Origin: Phoronis ovalis
Lineage: Eukaryota > Phoronida > Phoronidae
Direction: 5' to 3'
DNA: 51,166 nt
Assembly: GCA_028565635.1 (NCBI GenBank)
Contig: JAOXYB010025845.1
Coordinates: 1 to 51,166, forward strand
Notes under the pieces: model-generated
What the model saw: the letters and a program-made list of their open reading frames with translations, nothing else
Database searches by the model: none
Told to the model about the DNA's origin: nothing
Position numbers and translations under genes: made by a program
In this document: positions 35,901-47,526 of the stretch, piece by piece
How positions within the stretch are numbered: position 1 is the stretch's first letter
Layout of the letters: the number at the start of each line of letters is the position of its first letter

Positions 35901-38900
35901 GAATGTACATTAAGAAAATATCAAAATCATACATCTTTACTCTCTACAGCATCATGTGTGGTGACTGCTGTGGCCATATTGGAATCACCTAGTAATAATT
36001 CGATCAACAGATCAAAATCACTATCAAGTACATCTCGCAGCTGAGCATCCAAGTCCTGGAAGAACAGTAATAATTTGAATATCTCTGATATGAAACTGAT
36101 TAGATACAATGTTGAAATCCACACATATAATTTTCAAGTTGGAATGCTAAACAAGACTTTTTATACAGAGCAAAAAGAAAAACAATGGACCAGTTGTTAG
36201 TAAAGATTTCTTACAAAATCACATTTGTGATTGATTTAAACTAGAATCAAACTGATTAAGTTAATTAAAAATAATTGGTGAGTTTGTTTTGAATTTTATG
36301 TCGACTACGTGTAGAATAATTAAGGACTTTTGTTGACTAACCAAATCATAGAGTTCTTTAAAACGGGTCTTGATCAACATTCTTTGTCCTCGACTTCGTC
36401 TAATGAGAGTTTTGTTCAAAGAATCTTGTACTGGTGCTAGAATAAAAACTAATGCCATTAGGATGACATAACATAAACCAAGAAGACTCTAGGAGAGTGG
36501 TTCAAGTCTTGTTCACTAGAGGGAGATCATGAAAAATCATGTAATTAGTCAGCCTAGTACTTAAGTATAAGACAAAATGGTATCTCTCCTGAATCCTAAA
36601 AGGTAGTCACTAAATTTACTTATTAATGAAGCTTCATTACACGCTATATATATAGCTTAGGCATAAATATATGGTTATCAAGTTTTTCAATATTTTGCAG
36701 CAGAAAAAGTTTCAGTTGCTGCCAACATAATTCAAAATTTCAAAAACTCTAGGTAGCAAATTGACCAATTGCTTGGAGATTGTGGTGATGGTATAAGTTA
36801 ATGACCTAAGACCTAAGCTGTAAAATGTATCCATAAAAACTAATTAATAAATACAAGAACAGAGAAATTGTTGTCAATAAAAATTACATACCCAAATTCT
36901 TACAAGCTCTGAAGAGAAGTTTAGCATCCTGATCCGTTTGACTTTCTCTTAACTGAAAATATAAAATGATCCCAATGTTTTATTTTACGAATGAGACTGC
37001 ATGATACACGAAGCAGTTATAATCTCATAAAACATGTTTAATATTATAAAACAAGAATTATATTAAAACTAGATGAAATGTAATCATGAAAAAATGAGAT
37101 GACAAGATAATATGTATTATAAAAGTTCACAAACATGGAATTCATATTTTGTATGAACAAATTATAAATCGAAGTACTAAAAATTAGTATTCTAAGATAA
37201 GTAATTAATATAATAATGTTAAATTATATAGTGCGAAGATGGGCATACACATATGTAAAGTAAATTTTGTGGTTAAGTGTTGTGTATTGTTGTATTGGGT
37301 ATTTATCATTTTATGCATCCTTTTGGCATATTTGAAAGTTTGAATTAACGTAGCTGCCATACTATCAAACAGCTAATGCATGCAACAGTTGAATAAAGAA
37401 TGAAAAACTCCAAATAACCACAGACTGATACAATTTCACAGAATAAGAAACTAGCATTCAAATACACTGTATTATTATAAACCATACTGCCTTGAAATAG
37501 TCTACCTAACCCATGAAATGTCAGTGGATCAATAAACCTGTTTAATATACCTGTACTCAGGAAATGATGACAAGGAAAACAGTGAGAATGCTAAAATAAA
37601 ACATTTGGTTTCTATATACACGCACAATACATTTAAGTCTAAGCCATTATAACATTTAAAATACTGATGATATGCTGGCAATGTAATTATATCACAAGTG
37701 TATACAACTGCATTGTTTATAAACTATTATTCACACTAGCAGTATGATTGCAGCAAGTCACAATCAAATAGACCACCTGGTGGAAAGCAATATTACTATA
37801 TCACAGCAAGGATTCTCCTAGTATAGATACTGGAACATTGAGTGTAATTACGAAATATCTAGTTCAGTTGATTTTTGTTACTGTTTGTAATTATGAGTCC
37901 TGACAATTACAAATCAGTAACAAGCATAGAGAATTGGTTATTTGCAATATTAACTTGTTATTCACACTGTAACATTTTAGTTGGGTATCAGATGTCATAT
38001 TTAGAAAACAGCAAAGGGATTAATCACACACTTTGGCAATAAATAATATACAAAACATGTCACTTCATAGCAAAAGCAGATATTAAATACACACTTCCTT
38101 GGCATATATATTTTACGTAAATCACATACTTTGAAAGCTGGCATGAGATTAATTGTATTAAAGTTAATAAAGCTGTTAATCACCTGTTTAGTTTTAGCTT
38201 TTATCTTTGGTAAACGTTGTACCTGAGGAGATTGTTGTTCTCGTAATTCCTGTTCCAGGGCCTGGTGTTCTTTCAGCTGCTGTTCCTGTAACATAAGTCA
38301 ACATGAAAAATCTAAACTTTTGAACTCAAACTTTGCATAATTCTTTACAAAACTGTTTGCTCAAATTTATGATTTATTTACTAAAAAACAATAATACAAT
38401 ACAAGGGAATTTATATCCTGTTTATCCTGAAAATATATCAATTTTTAAAGTAAATTGGGCAGTTTTAAATTTCTTATTTTATTTATCATATCAATGCAAA
38501 TTTAACCTATCCTCACAATAAAATTCCAGGGACAATTACAAAGACAAAACAGTACAGGTTTTTACAAGTTTGAAATAACTTAATGTATCCACTACATAGG
38601 TGCAATATAAAAGCAACACTCCGAACACTCACTGAATTTTTCACACTTCCTTTGCTATTTGTAATAAGGATTGAAGTTGACCTCCTTGACATTCTCTACA
38701 AGCAATAACCGTTAGCGTGCATGTTAGACAGTGATATCTGTACCCAAGGGGGTACCTTGGATATATTTTGGGGTGGGAGTGTGCCACTGAGGGTAACATT
38801 TTTGGACTAACTCTATACCAAAAATGTGGAAATTTGGACCTCAAGATTCCAAAAATTCCAAAATGAGTCCAGAAATATACCAAAACTTCAAAAACATGTC

Positions 38901-41900
38901 CCGAAATATACCAGCAATCAATATGTGGATCAACATCCAATGTCATATATAGTGTACAGCACATTCATTATTTGTTTTATTAGATATTATTCGCTATTTG
39001 TTTGAAAAGTAAACTTGAAATACATCTTTCCAAAAGAGTTCTTGACTAGGCCTCAAAAACTATACCCAAAATATATCACAGGAGCATATTAAAAGATACC
39101 CCGAAATATTCCAAAATTTGCCAAATAAGGTACCCGAGCCAATGGCACATCCCCGTCAGTTCCACACACTAAGAGACCCTGGGTAACTGTATTAGGTCGC
39201 AATAATTATTAAGAAGCTGTGCTTTGCAACGTTAGCAGACTGCATATTAATTTAATAGCATATTGATACATTTAGGTTGACATTTAAGTACAATGTTCAG
39301 ATCATGATCCCTGGTGTTACCTCTTCATTGTACATGCATGGACTACTGCCAATGGTGAGGAAATTAGAGAATGTCTATGTTTAAAAAAGGCTGCACTGAA
39401 TTCTCAATAAATGAGTCAGCTAATAAGCATAGTGCAAAACAATACTATCCACAGTAATAAACTAGATATACTAATTCTTTAATAAAATTTACTTATAGTG
39501 CTGTGCAAAATAGTTAAATTAATATAAGAATACTGTCAACTAAATTACTATGTTTTTGTACACGTTACAAGCATACCTCTTGCATAGATTTGACCTTGAG
39601 ATATTGGGCTGTACTTGCTGTTACTCCAAAATCATTTGTTGCTTCACTCCACACTTTCATAAGTTCCTCTTTCTTCTTATAGTCCTCCTCCTAACAGAAA
39701 ACAATTAATTCAAGAAAAATAATAATGATATTTTCTTTGCATAGGTGAGCAATATTAATTCATTTAGTCATTAATCTTCAATAGACTTTTTGCATGTTCT
39801 TGCCATTGACACCATCAGACCCTGTTGATCCTTCAGTTGCGTACAATTCCTGGTTTTCAAAACCTGCCTTTAAATATGTATTACATGGCGCAATTTTATG
39901 AAAGTAATAAAAATATAAATAACTGTTTAAAATATAAATTACAAAGGAGGGCAGTTCTTATATGGACAAGAAGAAAGGCTTCGTGACTTTCCAATTTGGT
40001 TAGATCCTTAAGAGTACAGTATATTTGTATATTATCTAAACAGTATCCACACCTTCTACTAATTAAGGCTAAAAAAGTTACAGGTAAATACTGTATATCT
40101 GTTTCGCCATATTGTAAGTAAACGTTACTGTCTCATTAGAACTTACATGTTCTACCAAGTTGATCTGTGGTTTGACATGCCGAAGACGTTTTGCAATTTC
40201 TGCATTCTGTTCAGCAATTTTTTGAAGTTCCCTTTCTCTATGTATTTGATTCAAACTGAAATATGAAACAGAAATTCTAATGTTGTTGCAGGAAGTACTT
40301 TTGCATTCAATTGTAACATAACCCTGACTTTACATGCAAAACCACAGAAAAAATATTTACATGTCAATAAAAAACTAAGAAAAGACAAAATAAATCATGT
40401 AACAGTAATTCTTTGTGCTAAACCTATTACTATGTAGTCAACAATTTTTTTTCCAGTGGTTTCTTATTGATATTTTCAGGTTCGAAGACTATTTCATTGT
40501 GGTAAATATAGAAGAAATACAAAGGAACTGTAAATACTGGAATAATGATAAAATAATAAACATGTGCAACAAATGCTGCTTATAGCTGGCGTACTCAGTG
40601 AAATGAAAATCTAAATTCTAAACTTAGGGTAAATAGAAAATTCTAATCATATCAAACATACTTTCGATGTTTAATCAAGTTAAAGGAAAACATTGAATTG
40701 AGTATTACATTTTACAGATGTAAGTAGTATGATGACAAAACTATTATTGAAAATTATGATGTTTATACTGAACAATGTTACCATAGAAACAGATTTACTT
40801 CCACATTTACATAAACATAATGCAATATGCAGAATACTTTTCATCATATTCTAATTTGAACAAAATACAATCATGAAATCTATCATATTCATTACTTTGT
40901 TGTAAATACATGAAGAAACATTGGGTACAGGCAGTATGATATTTTGAAATACTTATCATTCAAAGTTTTTTATGAATGAAAATAAGCATATATAGTGTTC
41001 TCAATTTGAGGCATACAGTACAATTCTACATAAAAGATTCCTGCCACAAAATTTGGACTTCAAAAAGTATTCTCAAGCCCATAATTGTCAAATCAATGAG
41101 AAATATCAAGTTTTATTAATTTGTACTAGGACTCACAGTGATTCTCACCTCTTTGTTTCATAATCATTCCAGTTATCTATCATTCCACGTCCCTTCATAA
41201 TACCAGACATTCTTGACAAAAGAATGGTATTGTCATATTCAATATTCGACTGGCGTTCTTCATCCAGCTAAACAACAACACACAATTAAAATTGGCTAAT
41301 TATATAATTATAGTATCCTATTTAAATGTTAAAAGAACTAAACAGGACAATTATTTTATCAAATAACTTAAACTAGTGTCAAAATATGTGTTGCACCAGC
41401 CAATTTGAAATTCAATTTTTTATTTTTTTTTCCAATTTAAGAGTGTTGTACAAGTTTTGAAAAACAAAAATGTGAAAAGAGTGTGTGGAAGAAGTTGAAA
41501 AATATAAAATATTGTTAATAAGAGTTTCTAACATTATACATGCACTTTTTGATAAAACATGTTGTAACAATGGAATCCAACAATTAAACAAATATTTAGT
41601 TCCGTTATTACGTTGTATCATAGAACACTTATTTCATATGGATTGAAATAACCCTTGAAAGTAGATGAACATAAGAACATCGCAAACACTTTCGTAGTAT
41701 CAATTCTTCGTTTTTGTTTCACCAGTTAAACAATTTATACATGTTACGGTTTTCTATGTTAGCTATAAACATAGGTATAGTTCCGTGGCATCATAATTTG
41801 GTTAAAAGATCTCATTAGAAACCAAAATTACCCCTTACTCAGTTCAAAATGTGAAGCAACATAAAAGTTTGGTATCAAAATAAATCTCAAGGCATGTATC

Positions 41901-44900
41901 CTTACTTTTAAAATGTGAAAAAGTTGTATTGCAATACTCAATTATTTGGTAAGTTGTTTGAAACTGTTGAAAGGATCCAAAATAGGCATACTTTCAGTCC
42001 TTTATGATTTTCATTGAATCATTTTTAACAGCTTTAAGTAACACTTAGACAAACCAAAGAAAAGAAACCATTTATGGATCCACAATCAAGAAGTTTAGTT
42101 ACAGCACAAAATAGGGTATTAAAAAGGTAATATGTTCATTTTGTCAAACTTGCCAAATTAAAATTTCATAAACAGTGTATGGAGTGCACTGTTCATTTTG
42201 CAGTACCTTTTGCGCAAATTATGCAATTTTGACAGTGTGGAAGAGTATGAATTTTAGGAAATAACAACAACCTACAAATTAATGAGACATATAAATTTTG
42301 AAGAAATTATGGAAATTTAAAAAAGGAATTTTGGTGCATAAATTTAGGAAAGTTATGCAAATTTTGTAAAATGGATGCAGGTTAGAAGCAAGGGAGATTA
42401 CAAGCAAGGGAATTGAGAATTTTAACTGTAGGACAAGTTTCCACACTTTAGTATTTACCTGCAACTTTTTTAGCCTGAGTAGCACGTGTGGATATTGTTT
42501 AGGAGGTGTGGTGTCCAATGTGCTCTTCCTGGAATGCATCTGCAATGAAGTAAATTTTACATGACAATTTGAAAGTTTGTATTATATTTTCCTTTTATAT
42601 AAATAATTTTGAAATAAATTTGAAATCCTTAGCTATGTATTTTATCAGAAATATGATACACTGTAAATAAATCTAACATTTCAGGTTGACTACTTTATGC
42701 AACACAATATTTTATTATGCCAACAATAAAAGGATATTTGCCACCAAATTGCCACCACAATTTTAATAAAGCAACATTACCAAATACATACTTCAAACCA
42801 GCTCATTGTGAAAAAGTACAAGGAGACCTTTGAACTCTAGAGTTCCAAAAGTATCCAAGCAGAAATAGCAATTTATTATCTTTATAAACACATATTATAG
42901 AAACTAATGTTTACTTGAATTCAGCCACAGTAAGTACATTATAAAGTTCCATTATAGTGCTATGGTTTGATGAAATAAATGTCAAACAGAAAATACTAAA
43001 AATGTCAAATAGCAAGTAGCTTTAAAATAATAGTTATCTCGCATACACAGCTGTTAATCTCCATAGTGACAGTTTTGAAAAAAACAGCACTTGTAACTAG
43101 GATGTCTAGGATGTAGCTGAATGTCCTATTAATTTTGAGACAGCAGTAAGTAAACCTATTTTGGATTTTTGATACTTAAATCAATTATACCTAATTCTCA
43201 TTTGTTTCATGCCCATTTAAATAATACACCTCTAGTGTTTTTCCAGTTATGGAAATTAATTGATTTCGGCATATCACTGAAATTAACCTGCAGGCATTCA
43301 ATTATTTTTTTTACATTTACCAATAATTATAAATGTTATATTAAAGCAATCTCCTTGTCAAACAGAATTAATTCTTAATAGTTCATTGCTTACGTCAATA
43401 TGCATTGTCAAGTCTTCACTTCACTATGATGCATCTAAAATGATTTATTAATTATCATCACAGCAATATTAATTTATCTTGGATACATACCTGTACAGCA
43501 AGTGTGTAATGAACCATAAGGACTTTGTTAAGAATGTGGCAGGAAATTAACCCCACTAACATACTAATCAAATCACTGTCTGGTCATTTTTATTATAGCT
43601 AATTACAATATACAAGTTTACTTTAATCGCGACATGCAAATACAATATATTTCTGCAAATTTTTAAATTCTAACTAAACTATATACAACTAATTTTATTC
43701 AAATAAATGAAAACTTGATAAAATCCCAGGAAACATGATGTATTTGAAAATTACTGTTAAAAAGGAAAATTATAGTAACCTATCAAAAGCAATTTGTGAA
43801 TGATCTATTAATTAATCCACTTACTGACGTAAAATGGGATTCTGTTATTTGAGGGGTGTAGGTGGGGGGGTCTCCATTCAGGGTGCAATGCTCCCAATTT
43901 GCAAATGCCCCTTGCTTAAGAGGCAAGTTAAAAAAAAAAGGTTGAAAAAAAAGCTTGCTGCTCGCATTTAAGAGACAATGGATGCTTGCAGCTTGGACTT
44001 ACTCGCAAAAGCCCCCTACAGCCCACTTATTTTATACACATGCTTCTTGAGTTTCCTGTCAATACACAGACCCAACTGGATTACATCAAGAATGCTTATT
44101 ACATAATATTTTTAAAATATTCAGATCATATTATTTATCACCAATTACTATTGCTTAGGTTAATTTATTTAACAAGCAGCATTAATGTTAATCCCATTCA
44201 TAATCCCACTTGTCAAAAGAACATTTTGTTTATTAGAATATGATCCTCAGAAGATAATAGCCAATACCACCTAGACAGTTGATAAGATAGGCTAAATACA
44301 CAATACAAACTCTACTTAAAACTGATAACACCAACTCAAATTGTGATCAAACAGTTATGACACCTATTGTAAGCTATGTTTCAATGAAAAAAACAACATT
44401 TTACTTGTTCCTGTTACAACTATGTTATAAAATGTTAACTAAATTCAATTCCTCCTGGGGGGGGGTTTTTAATGAAGTTTGCATGTTAATTTACATTTAA
44501 AATTAACTTTGTATGAAATTACTGAAATTGAAGCTGTTGAATTTTCTACAGTGTACTTTCTAACAGAAAGGCCATGCTATTTGTAATGGAATTTTATATA
44601 TTAACTGGATCAATTCTAATATACTCTACCTTTTGATTGAGGCCCATTATTATTTCACATGATTACAATGAAACGCCAGGGACTATTATATCTTTGTTTA
44701 ATAGTCCCAGACTGAAATCACACAGGTCGATCAGTACCAACTCTTTCATTGTCTGAAGTATGGCTCATCTTTGTAGTTTTATCTTCATTTACATTTGAAA
44801 ATCAGTAAACAGCAAAATACAGTATCCTAATCAGTATTTCTATTCTACTGAGCCCAGCTATCACAAGTCCTCTGTACCATTATACATCAAAAACTTTAAC

Positions 44901-45334
44901 TAAAAACGTAATTTTCTTTTATAGTAATACTATCTAAATATATTTTTAATATCTTAGACTGTCACATTGAATTTATTTTTATATTTCAAAGAATATAAAA
45001 AATCCTTTATAATCTGTTTGTTTGGGCTGGATCAATTTTTTGTTGCATGTATACTTACTAGGTATAGTTTATCAAATTTTTTTGTCAAACTTTTTAAAAC
45101 AGCAAATGATGGCGGGCATATATAGCCATGAACATTTATTAATGAGATCTCTTTATACAAGCATTCAGTCTATATTAACCTCTGGTTCTACACTGAGGAA
45201 AAACTGGGAGTTTCATTTTATAATTAGAAAAGGTATGCACTCACCTTCTCCTGGTGGGCTTTGTATGCTCTGTCCCGCCATTTCCTCTGTAAAAGCTTAC
45301 TACTCGGTGGAAAAGTGTCCGTCATTTTAGGCAT
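29920..45334 (-). CDS. CFAP97-domain/annexin fusion protein: one CFAP97 (Hemingway-type) module plus two annexin cores, 18 exons
   Basis: Minus-strand exons: 45245-45334, 42459-42539, 41149-41267, 40147-40255, 39577-39690, 38184-38285, 36892-36952, 36342-36436, 35933-36055, 35581-35656, 35299-35381, 34714-34963, 33858-34534, 33453-33657, 32932-33080, 32515-32692, 31974-32086 and 29920-30045. All phases agree, giving 916 residues. Residues about 45-130 form a CFAP97 domain, found in cilia and sperm-axoneme proteins. Residues about 206-509 and 613-916 are two four-repeat annexin cores (calcium-dependent membrane binders), with a basic linker between. The start chosen is the ATG at 45332-45334, the first after an in-frame TAA; a second ATG at 45325 is possible. 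No stop or new start separates the CFAP97 and annexin parts. Two adjacent genes wrongly joined remain the alternative. Confidence 0.85.
30046..31973 (-). other. Intron between the last two annexin exons, largely filled by an inverted-repeat element
   Basis: A 1.93-kb GT-AG intron splitting annexin repeat 8 in phase 0. Most of it is taken up by the element bounded by inverted repeats near 30446 and 31842. No coding signal was seen. Confidence 0.6.
30446..31842. repeat. Element with long imperfect inverted ends (about 1.4 kb)
   Basis: Left-end sequence near 30450-30490 (CAGCAAAATGCTTCAATCTAC) recurs in reverse complement near 31807-31836 (CAGCAAAATGCTTCAATGTAC). A second inner pair, containing AAATGAAGAGATAGACAT, lies near 30537-30556 and 31701-31721 in opposite orientation. 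The spacing of the matched blocks is similar on both sides, implying arms of about 100-150 bp. No transposase frame and no clear target duplication were found. The exact boundaries are uncertain. Confidence 0.6.
34004..34307 (-). other. Basic disordered linker between the annexin cores
   Basis: About 100 residues very rich in Lys, Pro, Ser, Arg and Thr (IQRPPRRSPVKRPDTKPKTPDS, KNKENRKKKTKSVNKPPPK). They are encoded in the same 677-nt exon as parts of repeats 4 and 5. Annexin A6, which also has two cores, joins them with a shorter connector, so this one is unusually long and positively charged. It could contact acidic partners such as tubulin tails or membranes; that is inference. Confidence 0.75.
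34307..36952 (-). other. First annexin core (repeats 1-4), degenerate calcium sites
   Basis: Repeat 1 has the helical hallmark RRSRGQRMLIKTRFKELYDLDL but reads ACKNLAPVQDSL where GxGTD should be. Repeat 2 has AVESKDVGNLVEILCTKNE and AYRKKYNSSIEDDIKS. Repeat 3 keeps a remnant (GDGRWTSDSGKFIKLLNERS). Repeat 4 has YMFYAEKLRNTMDSHNPEFIKVLL and AYKKKYGRELTVDM. The fold is clear from the repeat spacing, but no canonical type-2 calcium site (GxGTD/E) remains. The core was probably kept for structure or protein binding. Confidence 0.85.
38184..38285 (-). other. Joining exon between CFAP97 and annexin parts, with an alternative in-frame donor
   Basis: Encodes a Gln/Glu-rich helix (EQQLKEHQALEQELREQQ) followed by a basic stretch (QRLPKIKAKTKQ). 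It is phase 0 at both ends. A second good donor (CCTCAG|GTACAA, exon end 38223) lies 39 nt earlier, also in phase 0. Use of it would remove 13 basic residues without changing the frame. Confidence 0.75.
38737..39189. repeat. Possible MITE-like element with weak terminal inverted repeats
   Basis: The stretch begins TACCCAAGGG and ends CCCTGGGTA, near-inverted copies of each other. Inside it, GAAATATACCA-like words recur (near 38870, 38901 and 39100). Its composition differs from the surrounding intron. A 107-codon minus-strand frame here (38641-38964) follows the repeat and matches no family. No clean target duplication was found. Confidence 0.4.
39577..45334 (-). other. CFAP97 (Hemingway/KIAA1430-type) domain and following coiled segment (exons 1-5)
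   Basis: The signature runs across exons 2-4: PPKQYPHVLLRLKKLQ, then LDEERQSNIEYDNTILLSRM, then MKGRGMIDNWNDYETKSLNQ, then RERELQKIAEQNAEIAKRL. CFAP97 and CFAP97D1 have the same order: a PPK.Y.HL..KLKKLQ block, an EERL..IERDN..LL.KM block, a DNWN block, and an RE.EL..I..EN..IL.RI block. These proteins act in building or maintaining cilia and sperm flagella. Exon 5 adds a charged helix and VWSEATNDFGVTASTAQYLKVK, which I do not recognise. Confidence 0.85.
42540..45244 (-). other. First intron of the CFAP97-annexin gene (2.7 kb); nothing recognised
   Basis: AT-rich GT-AG intron with a few homopolymer tracts (G-runs near 43864 and 44457, an A-run near 43930). The open frames in it lack any family resemblance. 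Confidence 0.6.
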
Positions 45335-47526
45335 GGTTTATTACCTGTCAAACCATAGTGAACTTATTTATTTTCTGTACCTATATATGAAAAAGAAATA
45401 TTTACTTGATAAACCTGCAAATATGAACCATTTTAAGGAAAACACTTATCATAAGATTCAAGTTAAATATGTTGTCAAAATATCACCTACCAGAATGTCA
45501 GTTGTATTCAAAGTTAGTACATACCGTATTTATTTAATGCATATATCACTGGATATATTCATGATGATGGACTAATTAAGACAGAATTACTGAAAATATA
45601 CATTGATGAATAAAAAATTTAAAGGGGTACTCAGTATGTTAGTTACACAATCCTGTTTGTTCACGAAGTTGGATAGAAGGTATAAACTAAATTACAATGT
45701 CATCAATTTCAAATTGTATACTTACAAATTTATATTGGCAAACTTGTTAACACTAACCAATAAATACTCACTACCATTGGTTATATTTCAATAATAAGTA
45801 GTTCACAGTTTACCAACTTCACACCCTGTCTAATGTACATTGATTGTATCACAGGAAATCGGTAGGGTTAGTATAGCACATTAATCCCGGTCGATGTTTC
45901 TTTTCAACCTTGACAAGCACCCTTGGAGACCAACACACTTGAATACACAAACGATAGGCAAAGTAAACAAAAACACTTGCCTGTTGATTTTAAGCTTCTG
46001 TGTCCCCGGATAAAACACTCTACCTATAATCAGTGCTTTCTGGTTCATTTAAATAAATTATTTAAACAAGTTTTAGAATCGCTGTGTTATTGAACTTATT
46101 CCTACTTTTGATGCGCTTTTTTGCAAGTATTCACGCTCGAAAATACAGACTAAAATATCAGGTGCAACTAACGTTGATATTACTAGACCACAGTTCAAGG
46201 TCAAATGAAATGGGAGACTGGAGGTAACAACGCAGCAAACGGTTTTGTTGTTTTGTGTATTAGCGTTCACTTGTTCCTTTTGGGTAGCATTCTAGTAACT
46301 GTAACTTATGGATTGTTATGGATATCACTGGTACTGTTTTAACCAATCTGATATTTTAATACAGTTATAGACTGATTGTGGACGGAGCCTGACTCTGAGT
46401 CCGCTCAGTGAGAGCGACAGTTCTGTCCAGTCACTTCTGATTGGAGTTCTGACAATGCAAAGAATCTGACATGATCAGTACTACATTTTAGTGTACATTT
46501 TACTCCTAATAATAGGCCCAATATCTGGTACTAACACTTTCCTAGTCAAAAATAACGTTAAAGATGTATGCTCTCTCTTTGTAGTCGTCCAATACTCTTG
46601 TTCGTAAATTTAGTATATCAAAATATATCTTCTACTAGCTACTGGGGTTCTACTCCTATTAAAGTTATGTTTAATATTTTGCAGTTTTATCACTCCTATG
46701 TATAAGTTCACACTTTGTTCATGCAAGTATTCCTACATTTTTTGCTCTGTTGAGAAAGTATATTTACCCGTATATTTACTCCAGGGGTCCAACTCGAGGG
46801 AACTACTGGTACCCGTGTTTGTGAATAGGTTTTTGAAAAAGCCCCTAAATGCATTTTCCCATTTTTAAAACGTGACCCCTTTTCACTGACTAAAAGAAAT
46901 TTTTGGATGCCTTAAAGTGCGGTGAGAATTTTTTTATACCCTATGTGAGTTGAGAATGCTTTTTAACCATTTTCACCGCAATTGGTTGTACACCAATCCT
47001 ATAATACTGCTGTAAGCACTGTAATAAGTGAAGTCACATAGGTTTTCATTGTGTAATAGAGATACCCTTTTGTCTATTTTATAAAAAAATGCAACCCTTC
47101 ACTGCGTAACGAATGTTACCATGCTTTGCTTTAAAAAATCATCCTTTACGCGTTTTTGTTCACAAACATGCGTACCAGCCATTGATTTGAGTCGGACCCG
47201 GGATATTTACAACTTTTGTACTAAATCGATATGCAGCTGCAATTCTTTGTTACTCAATGCGGGTCGTAGTCACTGTATATATACATATGTCTCCGTCCAA
47301 TCCACAGTTACTGGAAGAATTGCTTTTTAATGTATATAATCTTCAGTATATATCTTCAGTCTTATTTCCTATATTAATGATGTATAAATGCTGATAATAT
47401 TAGCTATTATACATTTTTTTCATTGCTTTCAATATTCAATTTTATTACTTTGATCATTATGACGTTATTCTATATTTCTAACCAAAGTACTGTTTGTTAC
47501 TTGTTTTAGTTGTTTAAAACTGCCTA
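45335..47526. promoter_or_regulatory. Divergent upstream region shared by the CFAP97-annexin gene and PCMT1
   Basis: About 2.2 kb between the two outward-facing start codons. It must hold both promoters unless there are untranslated upstream exons. A locally GC-richer patch near 46380-46450, containing a GATTGGA (inverted CCAAT) motif, is the best promoter candidate by composition. No convincing RFX X-box, which would fit a ciliary gene, was found by eye. A MITE occupies 46780-47202. Confidence 0.45.
46780..47202. mobile_element. 423-bp MITE with about 45-bp imperfect terminal inverted repeats and 8-bp target duplications (hAT-like)
   Basis: The left end (from 46780) contains GGGTCCAACTC and CTGGTACCCGTGTTTGTGAA. 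The reverse complement of the right end (to 47202) contains GGGTCCGACTC and CTGGTACGCATGTTTGTGAA. The element is flanked by identical ATATTTAC copies at 46772-46779 and 47203-47210. An 8-bp duplication suits hAT-type elements. No coding capacity is left. It lies in the shared upstream region about 320 bp before the PCMT1 start. Confidence 0.85.

Larger units (their letters stand above)
36953..39576 (-). other. Introns around the CFAP97/annexin junction
   Basis: Introns 36953-38183 and 38286-39576 flank the joining exon. Neither holds a coding signal in phase, a convincing poly(A)-plus-promoter pair, or a new initiator for the annexin part. The second carries a repeat-like, locally GC-richer stretch (38737-39189). 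Confidence 0.5.

Noticed and set aside
38641-38964. 107-codon minus-strand frame in a CFAP97-annexin intron
   Set aside because: It lies within a repeat-like island with recurring short words; the frame follows the repetition and has no family resemblance or phase-compatible splice sites.
38184-45334. CFAP97 part as a separate short gene ending by intron retention after 38184
   Set aside because: Reading past the donor gives about 60 AT-rich codons with no conservation signs, whereas splicing to 36952 continues in phase into annexin repeat 1. It was kept only as the alternative to be tested by transcripts.
45022-45575. Overlapping plus-strand frames of about 100 codons near the annexin gene start
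   Set aside because: They run antisense to the first coding exon and its flanks, with biased AT-rich composition and no family match.
46073-46270. Minus-strand 65-codon frame as an upstream coding exon of the CFAP97-annexin gene
   Set aside because: No donor in the right phase was found, and an in-frame TAA precedes the ATG at 45334, so it is not joined to the coding frame.
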